15,216 nucleotides of DNA from an uncultured Cardiobacterium sp. (GCF_938028185.1 NZ_CALJAH010000262.1:1-15216), one strand, 5' to 3'. Positions 8,380-15,029 are shown, counted from the stretch's first letter. The notes: a model not told the origin generated them from the sequence alone. Numbers and translations are program-made.

Positions 8380-8381
8380 GT

Positions 8382-10523
8382 CTATTTCTTGCGCCATTCT
8401 GCCAGTTTTGCCGCGAAATCATCCGCGTTCTGCTCGCCGATGATTTTTTCCTGCGGCGCGGCGAGTTGGCCGTGCGGCGGGTAATAGAGGACGGCAGGCG
8501 GGCCGACGAGGCCGAGTTCGTTGAAGATGGCTTTGTGCGCATCATCGAAGTCGGTAACGTCTATTTTCAGCAGGGTGTAGTCGGCAAGCGCGGCGGCAAA
8601 GCGCGGGTTGTGCCAGATGTGCGCTTCCCATTTTTTGCAGGCCACACACCAGTCGGCGTAGAAGTCGAGGAAGACCGGTTTGTCGCTTGCCGCGAGCGCC
8701 GCTTCGATTTCCGCTTTGCTATGCAGTTCGCGGAAGGCCGCGCCTTGTTGGGCGACGGCTGCGGCGGGCGGCGCGAAGAATTGCGCGGTGCTTTGCGTGC
8801 CGAGCGCGATGGCGATGACGAGTCCCGCGCCCGCGAGGAAGCGGCGCAGTTTGCCTTCGTCATAGATATAGGTCGCAAAGAGCAGCGCGTAGAGCGTCCA
8901 CACCGCGAGCGCCCAGCTGAGCGGCATGATGCGGGTAACGAGGTAGGTGGCGATGGCGAGCAGGGCGAAAGCAAAGCCTTTTTTGACGTTATCCATCCAC
9001 GCGCCCGCTTTCGGCAGGAATTTGCGGAAGGCGCCAGCGAACAGCAAGAGCGGCAGACCGGTACCGAGGCCGAAGAAGAACAAGGCGGTCGCGCCCTTGA
9101 GCGGGGTGGTTTGCGTGGTAAAGAGCAGCAATGCGGTCAAAATCGGCGTGGCGCAGGGGCTGACGACGAGGATGGAGAGCGCGCCCATCGCCGCCGCACC
9201 GCTGTACGAGCCGGATTGCTGTTTGCGGTTGAGTTTGTCCACCGGTTTTTGCAACCAGCGCGGCGTTTGCAGGGTATAAACGTCAAACAGCGACAGCGAC
9301 AGCCCGGCAAAGAGCAGCGCTACCAGCACGGTAATCCACGGCTTTTGCAGAATCACTTGCAGGTTAATCTGGAAAATGCCAAAGACCGCGCCGAGCAGCG
9401 CCATCGCCGCGCCCATCGCCAGCACATAGACGCTGATGAGGCGGTAGGCGCGGGCGGTGCTGGTGTTCTTGCCGACAACGAGGCTGGTGACAATCGGCAC
9501 CAGCGGATAGACGCAGGCGGTGAAACTGACGCCGATGCCGAGCAGCAAAACGAGCGGCAGCGCGATGAAGAAATGGTCGTTCAACTTCTGCACGATGGCG
9601 GAAGGCGTATCGCTGCTGGCGGCGACGGCGGGCGACGCGGCGGGTGTTTCCGCAGCAACGGCAGGCGTGGTGGTGAGACCGCCCGCGCTATTGCCCGCCT
9701 CAAAATGGAATTGCCGCTGAATGGGCGGGTAGCAAATCAGCCCCTCGGCGCAGCCTTGCAGATGCAGGGTGAGCGCCTTGCCCTGCACGTCGGGCAGGCT
9801 GAAGCGCAGGGTGTTGCGGTAAATCTCCTGCTCGCCGAGAAAATCGTCCTGATGCCGCTCGCCCTCTGGCAACGGCAGCGCCAGCGGCTTGCCGTCCAGC
9901 TCCGCCTTCAGACTATGGCGGTAGAGGTAATAGCCCTCCGGCATTTGATAATGCAGGTCAAGCTGGCCGTTCGTGCCTTTTTGCGCATCGACGAGAAACG
10001 CCTGGTCTTCCGGCAAGACCTCGTTTTTCTTCGTCTGGAACAGCGACGGTTGCGCGGCTGGGGCAGTGTCGGCGGGTTCAACATTTGCCGCCGTCGCCCG
10101 TTGCGCCATGACCGCCTCATTGGCGGCGACCTCGGCAGGCGGCACCTGCAACGTCCACGACGTCGGCGGATAACAAATAACGTTTTCCTCGCAGCCCTGC
10201 GTCTTCAGCGTAAACGTGTCAGCGCGGTCGCGGTGGCTGAGGGTAATCGTCGGCGGCTGATGCCACACCTGCGTCGGCCCCAAATACGGGTCTTCCTTCG
10301 CCTCCGCCGGGGTGCGCGACTCCTCGCCAACCACCCCGCCGAGCGTAGTCTTGTCGGCATACAAATAATAGCCGTCGGGAAAATGGATGGTGACTTCGGT
10401 GCGATAGCCGTCGGCGGTCGCGCTTTGATGGATTTCCGGCTTGAACACCTCCTCGGCAGGCAGCGGATCGGCCTGCGCGACAGCGGCAGCGAGAAGCCAA
10501 AAGAGAGAAAGCAAATATTTCAT
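8382..10523 (-). CDS. dsbD: Thiol:disulfide interchange protein DsbD with duplicated N-terminal domain
   Basis: DsbD moves electrons from cytosolic thioredoxin across the inner membrane to periplasmic DsbC, DsbG and CcmG. The 713 residues are: a signal peptide (1-18, MKYLLSLFWLLAAAVAQA); a first alpha domain (about 19-128) with Cys111/Cys117 in QGCEENVICYPP; an Ala-rich linker; a second alpha domain (about 160-275) with Cys258/Cys264 in QGCAEGLICYPP; the membrane beta domain (about 316-575) with its cysteines in SFTACVYPLVP (337) and VVSPCATP (457); and the C-terminal thioredoxin-like gamma domain with WCVAC (626/629). Both alpha domains keep GYYLY. The E. coli protein is about 565 residues with one alpha domain, so the extra length equals the duplication. 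The ATG at 10523 is preferred over an upstream TTG because it begins the signal peptide. The Shine-Dalgarno is weak. Confidence 0.95.
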   Translation of the reverse strand: MKYLLSLFWLLAAAVAQADPLPAEEVFKPEIHQSATADGYRTEVTIHFPDGYYLYADKTTLGGVVGEESRTPAEAKEDPYLGPTQVWHQPPTITLSHRDRADTFTLKTQGCEENVICYPPTSWTLQVPPAEVAANEAVMAQRATAANVEPADTAPAAQPSLFQTKKNEVLPEDQAFLVDAQKGTNGQLDLHYQMPEGYYLYRHSLKAELDGKPLALPLPEGERHQDDFLGEQEIYRNTLRFSLPDVQGKALTLHLQGCAEGLICYPPIQRQFHFEAGNSAGGLTTTPAVAAETPAASPAVAASSDTPSAIVQKLNDHFFIALPLVLLLGIGVSFTACVYPLVPIVTSLVVGKNTSTARAYRLISVYVLAMGAAMALLGAVFGIFQINLQVILQKPWITVLVALLFAGLSLSLFDVYTLQTPRWLQKPVDKLNRKQQSGSYSGAAAMGALSILVVSPCATPILTALLLFTTQTTPLKGATALFFFGLGTGLPLLLFAGAFRKFLPKAGAWMDNVKKGFAFALLAIATYLVTRIMPLSWALAVWTLYALLFATYIYDEGKLRRFLAGAGLVIAIALGTQSTAQFFAPPAAAVAQQGAAFRELHSKAEIEAALAASDKPVFLDFYADWCVACKKWEAHIWHNPRFAAALADYTLLKIDVTDFDDAHKAIFNELGLVGPPAVLYYPPHGQLAAPQEKIIGEQNADDFAAKLAEWRKK

Positions 10524-10558
10524 GATGCGTGAGTTATGAATGGGTGAAAACGGGCGCA

Positions 10559-10564
10559 ATTCTA
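10559..10564 (-). promoter_or_regulatory. Candidate -10 element for dsbD
   Basis: TAGAAT on the minus strand (five of six consensus bases) lies 36 nt before the dsbD ATG. No recognisable -35 is at the usual spacing. It is the best candidate in the 259-nt gap between ydgJ and dsbD. Confidence 0.3.
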
Positions 10565-10782
10565 GCGGATTTGCCGCGCCGCGCTACTGCCATTCGGCAA
10601 TTCAAGCCGGACGCGCAAAAGATTGCGACGGCAGAGCGCCCGCCCGCTATGGCGCAAACCTTTCCTGCCATTCGGACAAACCCACCCGTGCGAATCGCCG
10701 CGCTTGCATAGCGCAATACGCATCGCCGTATCGCCTTAATCCTCCCGGACATCAAATCCTTATGGCGGCTTGCGGGAAATCC
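10565..10782. other. Intergenic region without a recognised gene
   Basis: This is the spacer between the ydgJ-like gene and dsbD. Short frames exist on both strands, but none has a Shine-Dalgarno or a familiar product. I see no strong terminator after ydgJ. Confidence 0.5.
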
Positions 10783-11817
10783 TCAAACTGCCGTCGTATC
10801 CACCGCCAGCCTGCGCCCGCAATCGCTGCTTTGCTGCGCGAGCTCGGTCAAATAAATCACCCGCAGCGCGTCCTCTGCCGTCACCGCCAGCGGCGCCTGC
10901 CCGCGCAGGGCGGCGGCGATATTGCGGTAAAAAGCGGCAAAATCGCCGCGCACCGGCGGCACGGTGCGGGCGCTGCCATCCGGCGCATAAAGCGTGCCGA
11001 ACTGCGCCGCATCCTCCAGCCCGTAAGTGGCATCGCACGGCGACAGCCACGCCTTCAACTGCGCCTCCTGCACATCCAGCCCGAATTTGACGAAATTGCC
11101 CGCATCGCCCTCGACGCGGAAACGCGCGACCGGCGCGCAGGTATAGGGCGAAGTATGCAAAACCGCTTCAAAATCCGGGTAATGCAACTGCACCTGTGCA
11201 TAATCCACCGTCCGGCTGCCGGGGCGCAGCGCGCGGCAGTTGCCCGTCACCGCCTGCGGCATCCCGAACAGCGTCAGCGCCTGATCGAGCAAATGCGCGC
11301 CGAGGTCATACCAAATTCCCGCGCCGACGCCGGGATTCTCGCGCCAGCGGTCGCGCACTTCGGGGCGGAAGCGGTCCCAGCGCGACTCAAAAAAGCGCAA
11401 CGCACCCAGCTCGCCGCGCGCCAAGAGCGCCTGCAACGTCAAAAAATCACTGTCCCAGCGGCGGTTATGAAAGACCGAAAGCAGCCGCCCGGCGCGTTCT
11501 GCCCGCGCCATCAGCTCGCGTCCCTCGGCGACCGTGTTCACCATCGGCTTTTCCAGCACGACGTGCCGCCCCGCTGCCAGACACTGCGCGGCGAGGGAAA
11601 AATGCACCGCATTCGGCGCGGTAATCACCACCAGCTCCGCGTCAGACTGTGCCAGCATTGCCGCCGCATCCGGGAATTGCGCCACGGCAACATCCGGCTG
11701 CGGACGGCTGCTCACCAGCGCGGTGAGGCGGAAATCGGCGCTCGCGGCAATCAGCGGCAAATGAAAGGTGCGGGCGGACATACCGCAACCAATGATCGCG
11801 ACGGGAATGTGTTGCAT
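10783..11817 (-). CDS. ydgJ: YdgJ-like Gfo/Idh/MocA-family NAD(P)-dependent oxidoreductase
   Basis: The 344-residue protein has an N-terminal Rossmann fold (AIIGCGMSARTFHLPLI; normally GxGxxG) and the family's EKP motif with Lys90 in VVLEKPM. Its C-terminal substrate domain includes 'GAGIWYDLGAHLLDQALTLFG', which holds the likely catalytic His. The stretch SVFHNRRWDSDFLTL and 'RFRPEVRDRWRE' are characteristic of the YdgJ branch. Substrates of this branch are not well defined; sugars, inositols and related polyols are usual for the superfamily. The start was placed at 11817, not 11838, because AGGAG (11824-11828) sits 6 nt upstream and the resulting length matches E. coli YdgJ (about 345). It is transcribed divergently from the first small lipoprotein gene. 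Confidence 0.9.
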   Translation of the reverse strand: MQHIPVAIIGCGMSARTFHLPLIAASADFRLTALVSSRPQPDVAVAQFPDAAAMLAQSDAELVVITAPNAVHFSLAAQCLAAGRHVVLEKPMVNTVAEGRELMARAERAGRLLSVFHNRRWDSDFLTLQALLARGELGALRFFESRWDRFRPEVRDRWRENPGVGAGIWYDLGAHLLDQALTLFGMPQAVTGNCRALRPGSRTVDYAQVQLHYPDFEAVLHTSPYTCAPVARFRVEGDAGNFVKFGLDVQEAQLKAWLSPCDATYGLEDAAQFGTLYAPDGSARTVPPVRGDFAAFYRNIAAALRGQAPLAVTAEDALRVIYLTELAQQSSDCGRRLAVDTTAV

Positions 11818-11823
11818 GGAATT

Positions 11824-11828
11824 CTCCT
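11824..11828 (-). promoter_or_regulatory. Shine-Dalgarno that fixes the ydgJ-like start
   Basis: AGGAG on the minus strand lies 6 nt before ATG 11817. The alternative ATG at 11838 has no such site, so the seven extra residues it would add are probably leader sequence. Confidence 0.8.
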
Positions 11829-11865
11829 CATCAAACATGATGAAATATTGTAATAAAAAGCCGTT

Positions 11866-11871
11866 TATAAT
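11866..11871 (+). promoter_or_regulatory. Candidate -10 element for the small exported-protein genes
   Basis: A perfect TATAAT lies 34 nt before the first array gene, in a short AT-rich divergent region. The -35 side (around 11842-11848) is AT-rich but has no clear TTGACA. This would serve the first three genes, which run up to the terminator at 13418. Confidence 0.5.
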
Positions 11872-11905
11872 TATCGCAGTTTCCCCCTAGATAAAGGCAA
11901 CTGAA

Positions 11906-12328
11906 ATGAAAAAAACGCTGTTTGCATTGCTGCTTTGCAGCCTGAGCCTCACTGCCTGCGTCAAGGCTGACCGCGCCTCGCGCCTCGGTGATCAGGTCAA
12001 TCGTGAAGTGGCGCAGGAGGTCGCCTGGAAAGAGGCGGTTCGTGGCAAAAAACTGGGCAACAAGGCCGTCAGCCAAATTCTCGGCAAAAAAATGCGCGTA
12101 CACCGTGGTGAGCTGAAACTGGCGACGCGCAATGATTGCATCGAAACCTATGGCCCGGAAAAATTGCACCAGTGCCAATGCCTTGCCAATAAACTGGATT
12201 ACGATGCCGTCTTCAGGTACACACAAAAATACCGCGCCAACCCGCGCGGCGATTACCGCTACGAAATAAGCCGCCTGGATGCGATGACTGCACGCGCCTA
12301 CCGCATTTGCGGGCTGCGGCTCAAATAA
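11906..12328 (+). CDS. Predicted lipoprotein, first member of the CX11CXC paralogue array
   Basis: The 140-residue protein has a lipoprotein signal (MKKTLFALLLCSLSLTAC) with lipobox LTAC, so Cys18 would be lipidated. The mature part carries the array domain: Cys78 in NDCIETYG, Cys90/Cys92 in QCQC, NKLDYDAVF (96-104), and Cys135 in YRICGLRL. The C-x11-C-x-C spacing is exactly that of the other members, but the rest is more basic and more diverged. AAGG lies 8 nt before the ATG, and a TATAAT is 34 nt upstream. It precedes the next paralogue by 55 nt with no terminator, so the two are probably co-transcribed. I recognise no named family. Membrane anchoring sets it apart from its soluble relatives. 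Confidence 0.85.
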   Translation: MKKTLFALLLCSLSLTACVKADRASRLGDQVNREVAQEVAWKEAVRGKKLGNKAVSQILGKKMRVHRGELKLATRNDCIETYGPEKLHQCQCLANKLDYDAVFRYTQKYRANPRGDYRYEISRLDAMTARAYRICGLRLK

Positions 12329-12383
12329 CGGCCGCTACAGCCGCCTAATTCCTGTTTTCTTCTCTCAATACAAGGAATCTACG

Positions 12384-12833
12384 ATGAAACCGCTAATGAA
12401 AAGCGCCCTTGCCGGATTACTGCTTGCCGGACTGGCCATGACAGCGCAGGCAAAAGATGAAAAAGCCGACGCGCTGGCCAACAAAATCGTGCTGGAAATG
12501 ACGCAAGAACTGATGAGCCAACATAGCACGAATGGCAAAGAGCCGAGCGATGAAGAAGTTGGCCGCCTGTTCCTGAAAAAAATGCACGACCATCTCGGCG
12601 AATTTAGAGAAACCATGCACGAAGACTGTGTGCAGGAATACGGCAAGGACAAAGAAAGCCAATGCAAATGTGCAACCGGGAAACTCGACTACGAAGCCAG
12701 CTTTGCCCTGATGGAAAAACAACTGAATGATGCCAGCCCCGCAGAGATTGAAAAGGAGAGCAAGGCCATCATTAAAAACGAAAAAGCCGTTTATGAATCC
12801 TGCGGCCTTGAATATCACGAGGAAACCGAATAA
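12384..12833 (+). CDS. Exported CX11CXC-domain protein, array member 2
   Basis: The 149-residue protein has a type I signal peptide (MKPLMKSALAGLLLAGLAMTAQA, cut near residue 23). It then has a charged, probably helical region (KADALANKIVLEMTQEL) and the conserved core: Cys82 in EDCVQEYG, Cys94/Cys96 in QCKC, GKLDYEASF, and Cys140 in YESCGL. AAGGAA (12372-12377) precedes the ATG. The mature protein is acidic, with EKESK and HEETE segments. Four cysteines in an exported protein suggest two disulfides. It is close in sequence to member 3, consistent with recent local duplication. Function unknown. Confidence 0.87.
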   Translation: MKPLMKSALAGLLLAGLAMTAQAKDEKADALANKIVLEMTQELMSQHSTNGKEPSDEEVGRLFLKKMHDHLGEFRETMHEDCVQEYGKDKESQCKCATGKLDYEASFALMEKQLNDASPAEIEKESKAIIKNEKAVYESCGLEYHEETE

Positions 12834-12845
12834 CTATCCCCTTTA

Positions 12846-12869
12846 TCAGGCGCGCCCCTGCGCGCCTGA
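12846..12869 (+). other. Perfect 9-bp hairpin between array members 2 and 3
   Basis: TCAGGCGCG (12846-12854) pairs with CGCGCCTGA (12861-12869) around a 6-base loop, 13 nt after the stop of member 2. No T-run follows, so full termination is unlikely. It may be an mRNA-stabilising or processing stem within a three-gene transcript. Confidence 0.6.
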
Positions 12870-12897
12870 ACACTTCCATCCATAACCAGGAAAAACG

Positions 12898-13404
12898 ATG
12901 AAAGCATCTCTGAAAAACACCCTCGCCGCCTTGCTGCTTGCCGCAGTAGCCACAACTACCATGGCCGCGGAAAAAAACAAATCCGATGAACTTGGTGAAA
13001 AAATCGCCAATGAGCTGATACAGGAAATCACGGCGGACAGCAAAGCCGGGAAAAACATCACCGAAAAAGACCTTGCACAAAAATTCCTCGGCAAAATGCG
13101 CGCCCACCTGGGCGAATTCAAAGAAGCGGTAACAGATGACTGTGTCAAGGATTACGGCAAAGAAAAAAACAGCCAATGCCAGTGCGTAACCGACAAGCTG
13201 GATTTCGAGCAATACTTTGCGATGATGGAAAAACAGGTCGCCACGCCGGACGCCAATCTGGAAAAAGAAGCCCGGACGGTTAAAGAAAACGAAGAAGCGG
13301 CGTACAAGGCCTGCGGACTGGACATCAACATCAGCCGTGAAGCTGAAGCCAAAGCGGCTGCCGAGGCGGCCAAAGCGGCAGAAGCCCAACCGGCGAAAAA
13401 ATAA
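12898..13404 (+). CDS. Exported CX11CXC-domain protein, array member 3, with Ala-rich tail
   Basis: The 168-residue protein has a signal peptide (about 1-23, ending TMA) whose opening MKASLKNTLAALLLA closely matches members 4 and 5. The domain has Cys82 in DDCVKDYG, Cys94/Cys96 in QCQC, DKLDFEQYF, and Cys139 in YKACGLD. After the domain comes a low-complexity alanine/glutamate/lysine tail (about 146-168) likely to form a single helix; no other member has so long a tail. AGGA (12888-12891) is 6 nt before the ATG. A strong terminator starts 14 nt after the stop, so this is probably the end of the first transcription unit. Function unknown. Confidence 0.87.
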   Translation: MKASLKNTLAALLLAAVATTTMAAEKNKSDELGEKIANELIQEITADSKAGKNITEKDLAQKFLGKMRAHLGEFKEAVTDDCVKDYGKEKNSQCQCVTDKLDFEQYFAMMEKQVATPDANLEKEARTVKENEEAAYKACGLDINISREAEAKAAAEAAKAAEAQPAKK

Positions 13405-13417
13405 ATCGCCTGCACAG

Positions 13418-13459
13418 CGGCGCAGATATATCCCCGCGCGGATAATCTGCGCCGTTTTT
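13418..13459 (+). terminator. Strong rho-independent terminator after array member 3
   Basis: CGGCGCAGAT (13418-13427) pairs with ATCTGCGCCG (13445-13454). The stem continues inward as TATCC/GGATA after one bulged A, for 15 bp in all, and T5 follows at 13455-13459. Only 27 nt separate the T-run from the next start codon, so either it leaks or the next gene's promoter overlaps it. Confidence 0.88.
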
Positions 13460-13486
13460 GTTGCTGAAATCTCCAAGTAAATCATC

Positions 13487-14329
13487 ATGAAAAAAATCCT
13501 GAAAAACACCCTCGCCGCAATCCTGCTGGCCGGTATCGCCATTCACGTGACGGCTGCGGCGCAAAGCAAATACGAAATCCTCAGAAAACAGGTTGCCACC
13601 GAAGTCATGCAAGAAATGCAGGCATCTGGTACTAGCCCCAATGAGGCAGAAATAAGTCAACGGGTCATTGCCAAGCTGCGCATACGCCAGAACGAATACA
13701 GCGACGCCATGAAAGAAGACTGCATCCGCGATTACGGCAAGGCCAACCAAAAACAATGCCAATGCTTTATCAACAAAGTGGATTACAACGCTCACCTGGC
13801 ACGGATGGAAAAGGCGCTGAATGCAGACCCAAAAATACGGGCAGCAGAAGTCGAAAAAGCGCAGCAGCTACGACAAGAACAGGAAATGACCGCCATCAAG
13901 GCGTGCGATTTGAGTATTGCCCATAGTCAGGAAACCCCAAAGGTATCCAGCAAAACAGACCTGCTGACTAAAACAATCATCGGAGAATTACTCCAGCAAG
14001 CAAAATCCGCCGCAGCATCGGGCAAACCGCTGACAGAAACGCAAATACCCCAAATGCTTGCCGACAAACTGCATACACATCTGGCCGACTTCAAACAGGC
14101 CAGTAAAGAAGACTGCCTCAGCACATTCGGCAGCGACAAAAAGAGCGAATGCCAATGCTTTGCCGACAAACTCGATTACGAAGCCCAATTTTCCCTGGTC
14201 ATAAAAACCCTTGAGGGAGAACCGCAAGCGCAGAAAAAAGCGCGGCAGGCACGGCAACAAGCTATCATGACGACAGGCAAGGCTTGCGGTTTGTCCGCCT
14301 CAATCGCCAAAGCAAAAAAACAAAAGTAG
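13487..14329 (+). CDS. Exported two-domain CX11CXC protein, array member 4
   Basis: The 280-residue protein has a signal peptide (MKKILKNTLAAILLAGIAIHVTAAA) and then two head-to-tail copies of the array domain. Copy 1 (about 27-145) has Cys79 in EDCIRDYG, Cys91/Cys93 in QCQC, NKVDYNAHL and Cys140 in IKACDL. Copy 2 (about 156-275) has Cys210 in EDCLSTFG, Cys222/Cys224 in ECQC, DKLDYEAQF and Cys267 in GKACGL. Copy 1 has D in place of the usual G after its last cysteine. The copies differ widely elsewhere, so the duplication is not recent. It follows the terminator after member 3 by 27 nt and has no clear Shine-Dalgarno, so its expression control is unclear. Function unknown. Confidence 0.87.
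   Translation: MKKILKNTLAAILLAGIAIHVTAAAQSKYEILRKQVATEVMQEMQASGTSPNEAEISQRVIAKLRIRQNEYSDAMKEDCIRDYGKANQKQCQCFINKVDYNAHLARMEKALNADPKIRAAEVEKAQQLRQEQEMTAIKACDLSIAHSQETPKVSSKTDLLTKTIIGELLQQAKSAAASGKPLTETQIPQMLADKLHTHLADFKQASKEDCLSTFGSDKKSECQCFADKLDYEAQFSLVIKTLEGEPQAQKKARQARQQAIMTTGKACGLSASIAKAKKQK
13565..14311 (+). repeat. Internal protein-level duplication of the CX11CXC domain
   Basis: Codons 27-145 and 156-275 of array member 4 encode two copies of the same domain, each with C-x11-C-x-C and a fourth cysteine 47 or 43 residues later. The short linker between them is 'HSQETPKVSS'. Confidence 0.8.
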
Positions 14330-14375
14330 TTGTTGTACCTACGCAGCAAATTTCCGCTCGGTACGATTTGATTCG

Positions 14376-14402
14376 TTGATTCAAGCCAAGTGCTATTACA
14401 AT
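14376..14402 (+). promoter_or_regulatory. Weak promoter candidate for array member 5
   Basis: TTGATT (14376-14381) and TACAAT (14397-14402) are separated by 15 nt, shorter than the ideal 17. They lie in the 219-nt gap before member 5. A TTGACA at 14521-14526 has no -10 at a useful distance. Confidence 0.25.
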
Positions 14403-14449
14403 TGCGTCTACTGCAAGCAATGTTTTGCGGACGTACGCAGGTCAGCTCT

Positions 14450-14465
14450 CTCCCCCGTAAGGGAG
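14450..14465. repeat. Short GC-rich hairpin in the spacer before array member 5
   Basis: CTCCC (14450-14454) pairs with GGGAG (14461-14465) around CCGTAA. With its flanks (CTCTCTCCCCCGTAAGGGAG) it resembles the hairpin at 4974-4993 and may be a copy of the same kind of dispersed element. Confidence 0.35.
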
Positions 14466-14548
14466 GTTCGGGGCAGAAAATAATCCCCATGTGACGACCG
14501 ACATGAACTATCCCAAACCCTTGACATTTTTAACACAAGGAGATTTCC

Positions 14549-15016
14549 ATGAAAAATATTCTGAAAAACGTCCTTGCTGGTCTGTTTTTTGTAGTATTTA
14601 CCATAACTGCAATTGCTGTCGAAAAAAGCAAAGGCGATATACTTAAAGAACAGATTAGCAATGAAGTATTACAGGAAGCAAAAATAGCCGGTTATCCACT
14701 GGCCGCAGAAGAATTGGCCAAAATTATGGTTGTAAAACTGCGCGAACGACTGGATGAGTATAAAGAAATAGTGAAAGAAGATTGTGTCAAAATCAATGGT
14801 GAAGATAATGACAGCCTGTGCCAATGTTTCTCTGATAAATTGGATTACGATGCCCAATTTTCAATATTGGCCAAATTATTTAGTGGAAGTTTGGTGGAAG
14901 ACACAAGAAAATCACTACAAGCAATAAAAGATATTAGCAATGAAGCCTACAAGGCCTGCGGCAGGATACTTGCAGATGCGGTACCCGCCGCAGCGTCGGA
15001 AAAACAGAAGCCATAA
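14549..15016 (+). CDS. Exported CX11CXC-domain protein, array member 5, AT-rich
   Basis: The 155-residue protein has a signal peptide (MKNILKNVLAGLFFVVFTITAIA) and one array domain: Cys79 in EDCVKING, Cys91/Cys93 in LCQCF, DKLDYDAQF and Cys137 in YKACGR. The tyrosine before the conserved glycine is N here, and the leucine after the last CG is R. A perfect AAGGAG (14537-14542) lies 6 nt upstream, the best Shine-Dalgarno in the array. The coding sequence is visibly AT-richer than its neighbours: 21 of 60 bases are G or C at 14641-14700, against 31 of 60 at 13081-13140 in member 3. This may reflect a different history or relaxed selection. A terminator follows the stop. Function unknown. Confidence 0.86.
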   Translation: MKNILKNVLAGLFFVVFTITAIAVEKSKGDILKEQISNEVLQEAKIAGYPLAAEELAKIMVVKLRERLDEYKEIVKEDCVKINGEDNDSLCQCFSDKLDYDAQFSILAKLFSGSLVEDTRKSLQAIKDISNEAYKACGRILADAVPAAASEKQKP

Positions 15017-15029
15017 ATCACATGACCCA

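Noticed and set aside
8340..10532. A 730-codon open frame on the plus strand covering all of dsbD
   Set aside because: It is antisense to a fully convincing dsbD, its translation is Arg/Glu-rich with no recognisable domain, and long antisense frames are expected in GC-biased codon usage.
10540..11853. A 437-codon plus-strand frame across the ydgJ-like gene and its downstream spacer
   Set aside because: It is antisense to a clear oxidoreductase, Arg/His-rich, and has no supporting Shine-Dalgarno or motif.
14391..14480. A short frame in the spacer before member 5 reading CYYNCVYCKQCFAD, resembling the CQCFAD of the array or a zinc ribbon of a transposase
   Set aside because: Similarity to the array covers only about 15 bases and does not continue into the KLDY part; there is no start signal. 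Probably chance, though a decayed remnant cannot be excluded.
14521..14526. TTGACA as a -35 box for array member 5
   Set aside because: At 17 nt spacing the -10 position would overlap the start codon and reads TTTCCA. The Shine-Dalgarno lies within the would-be spacer.
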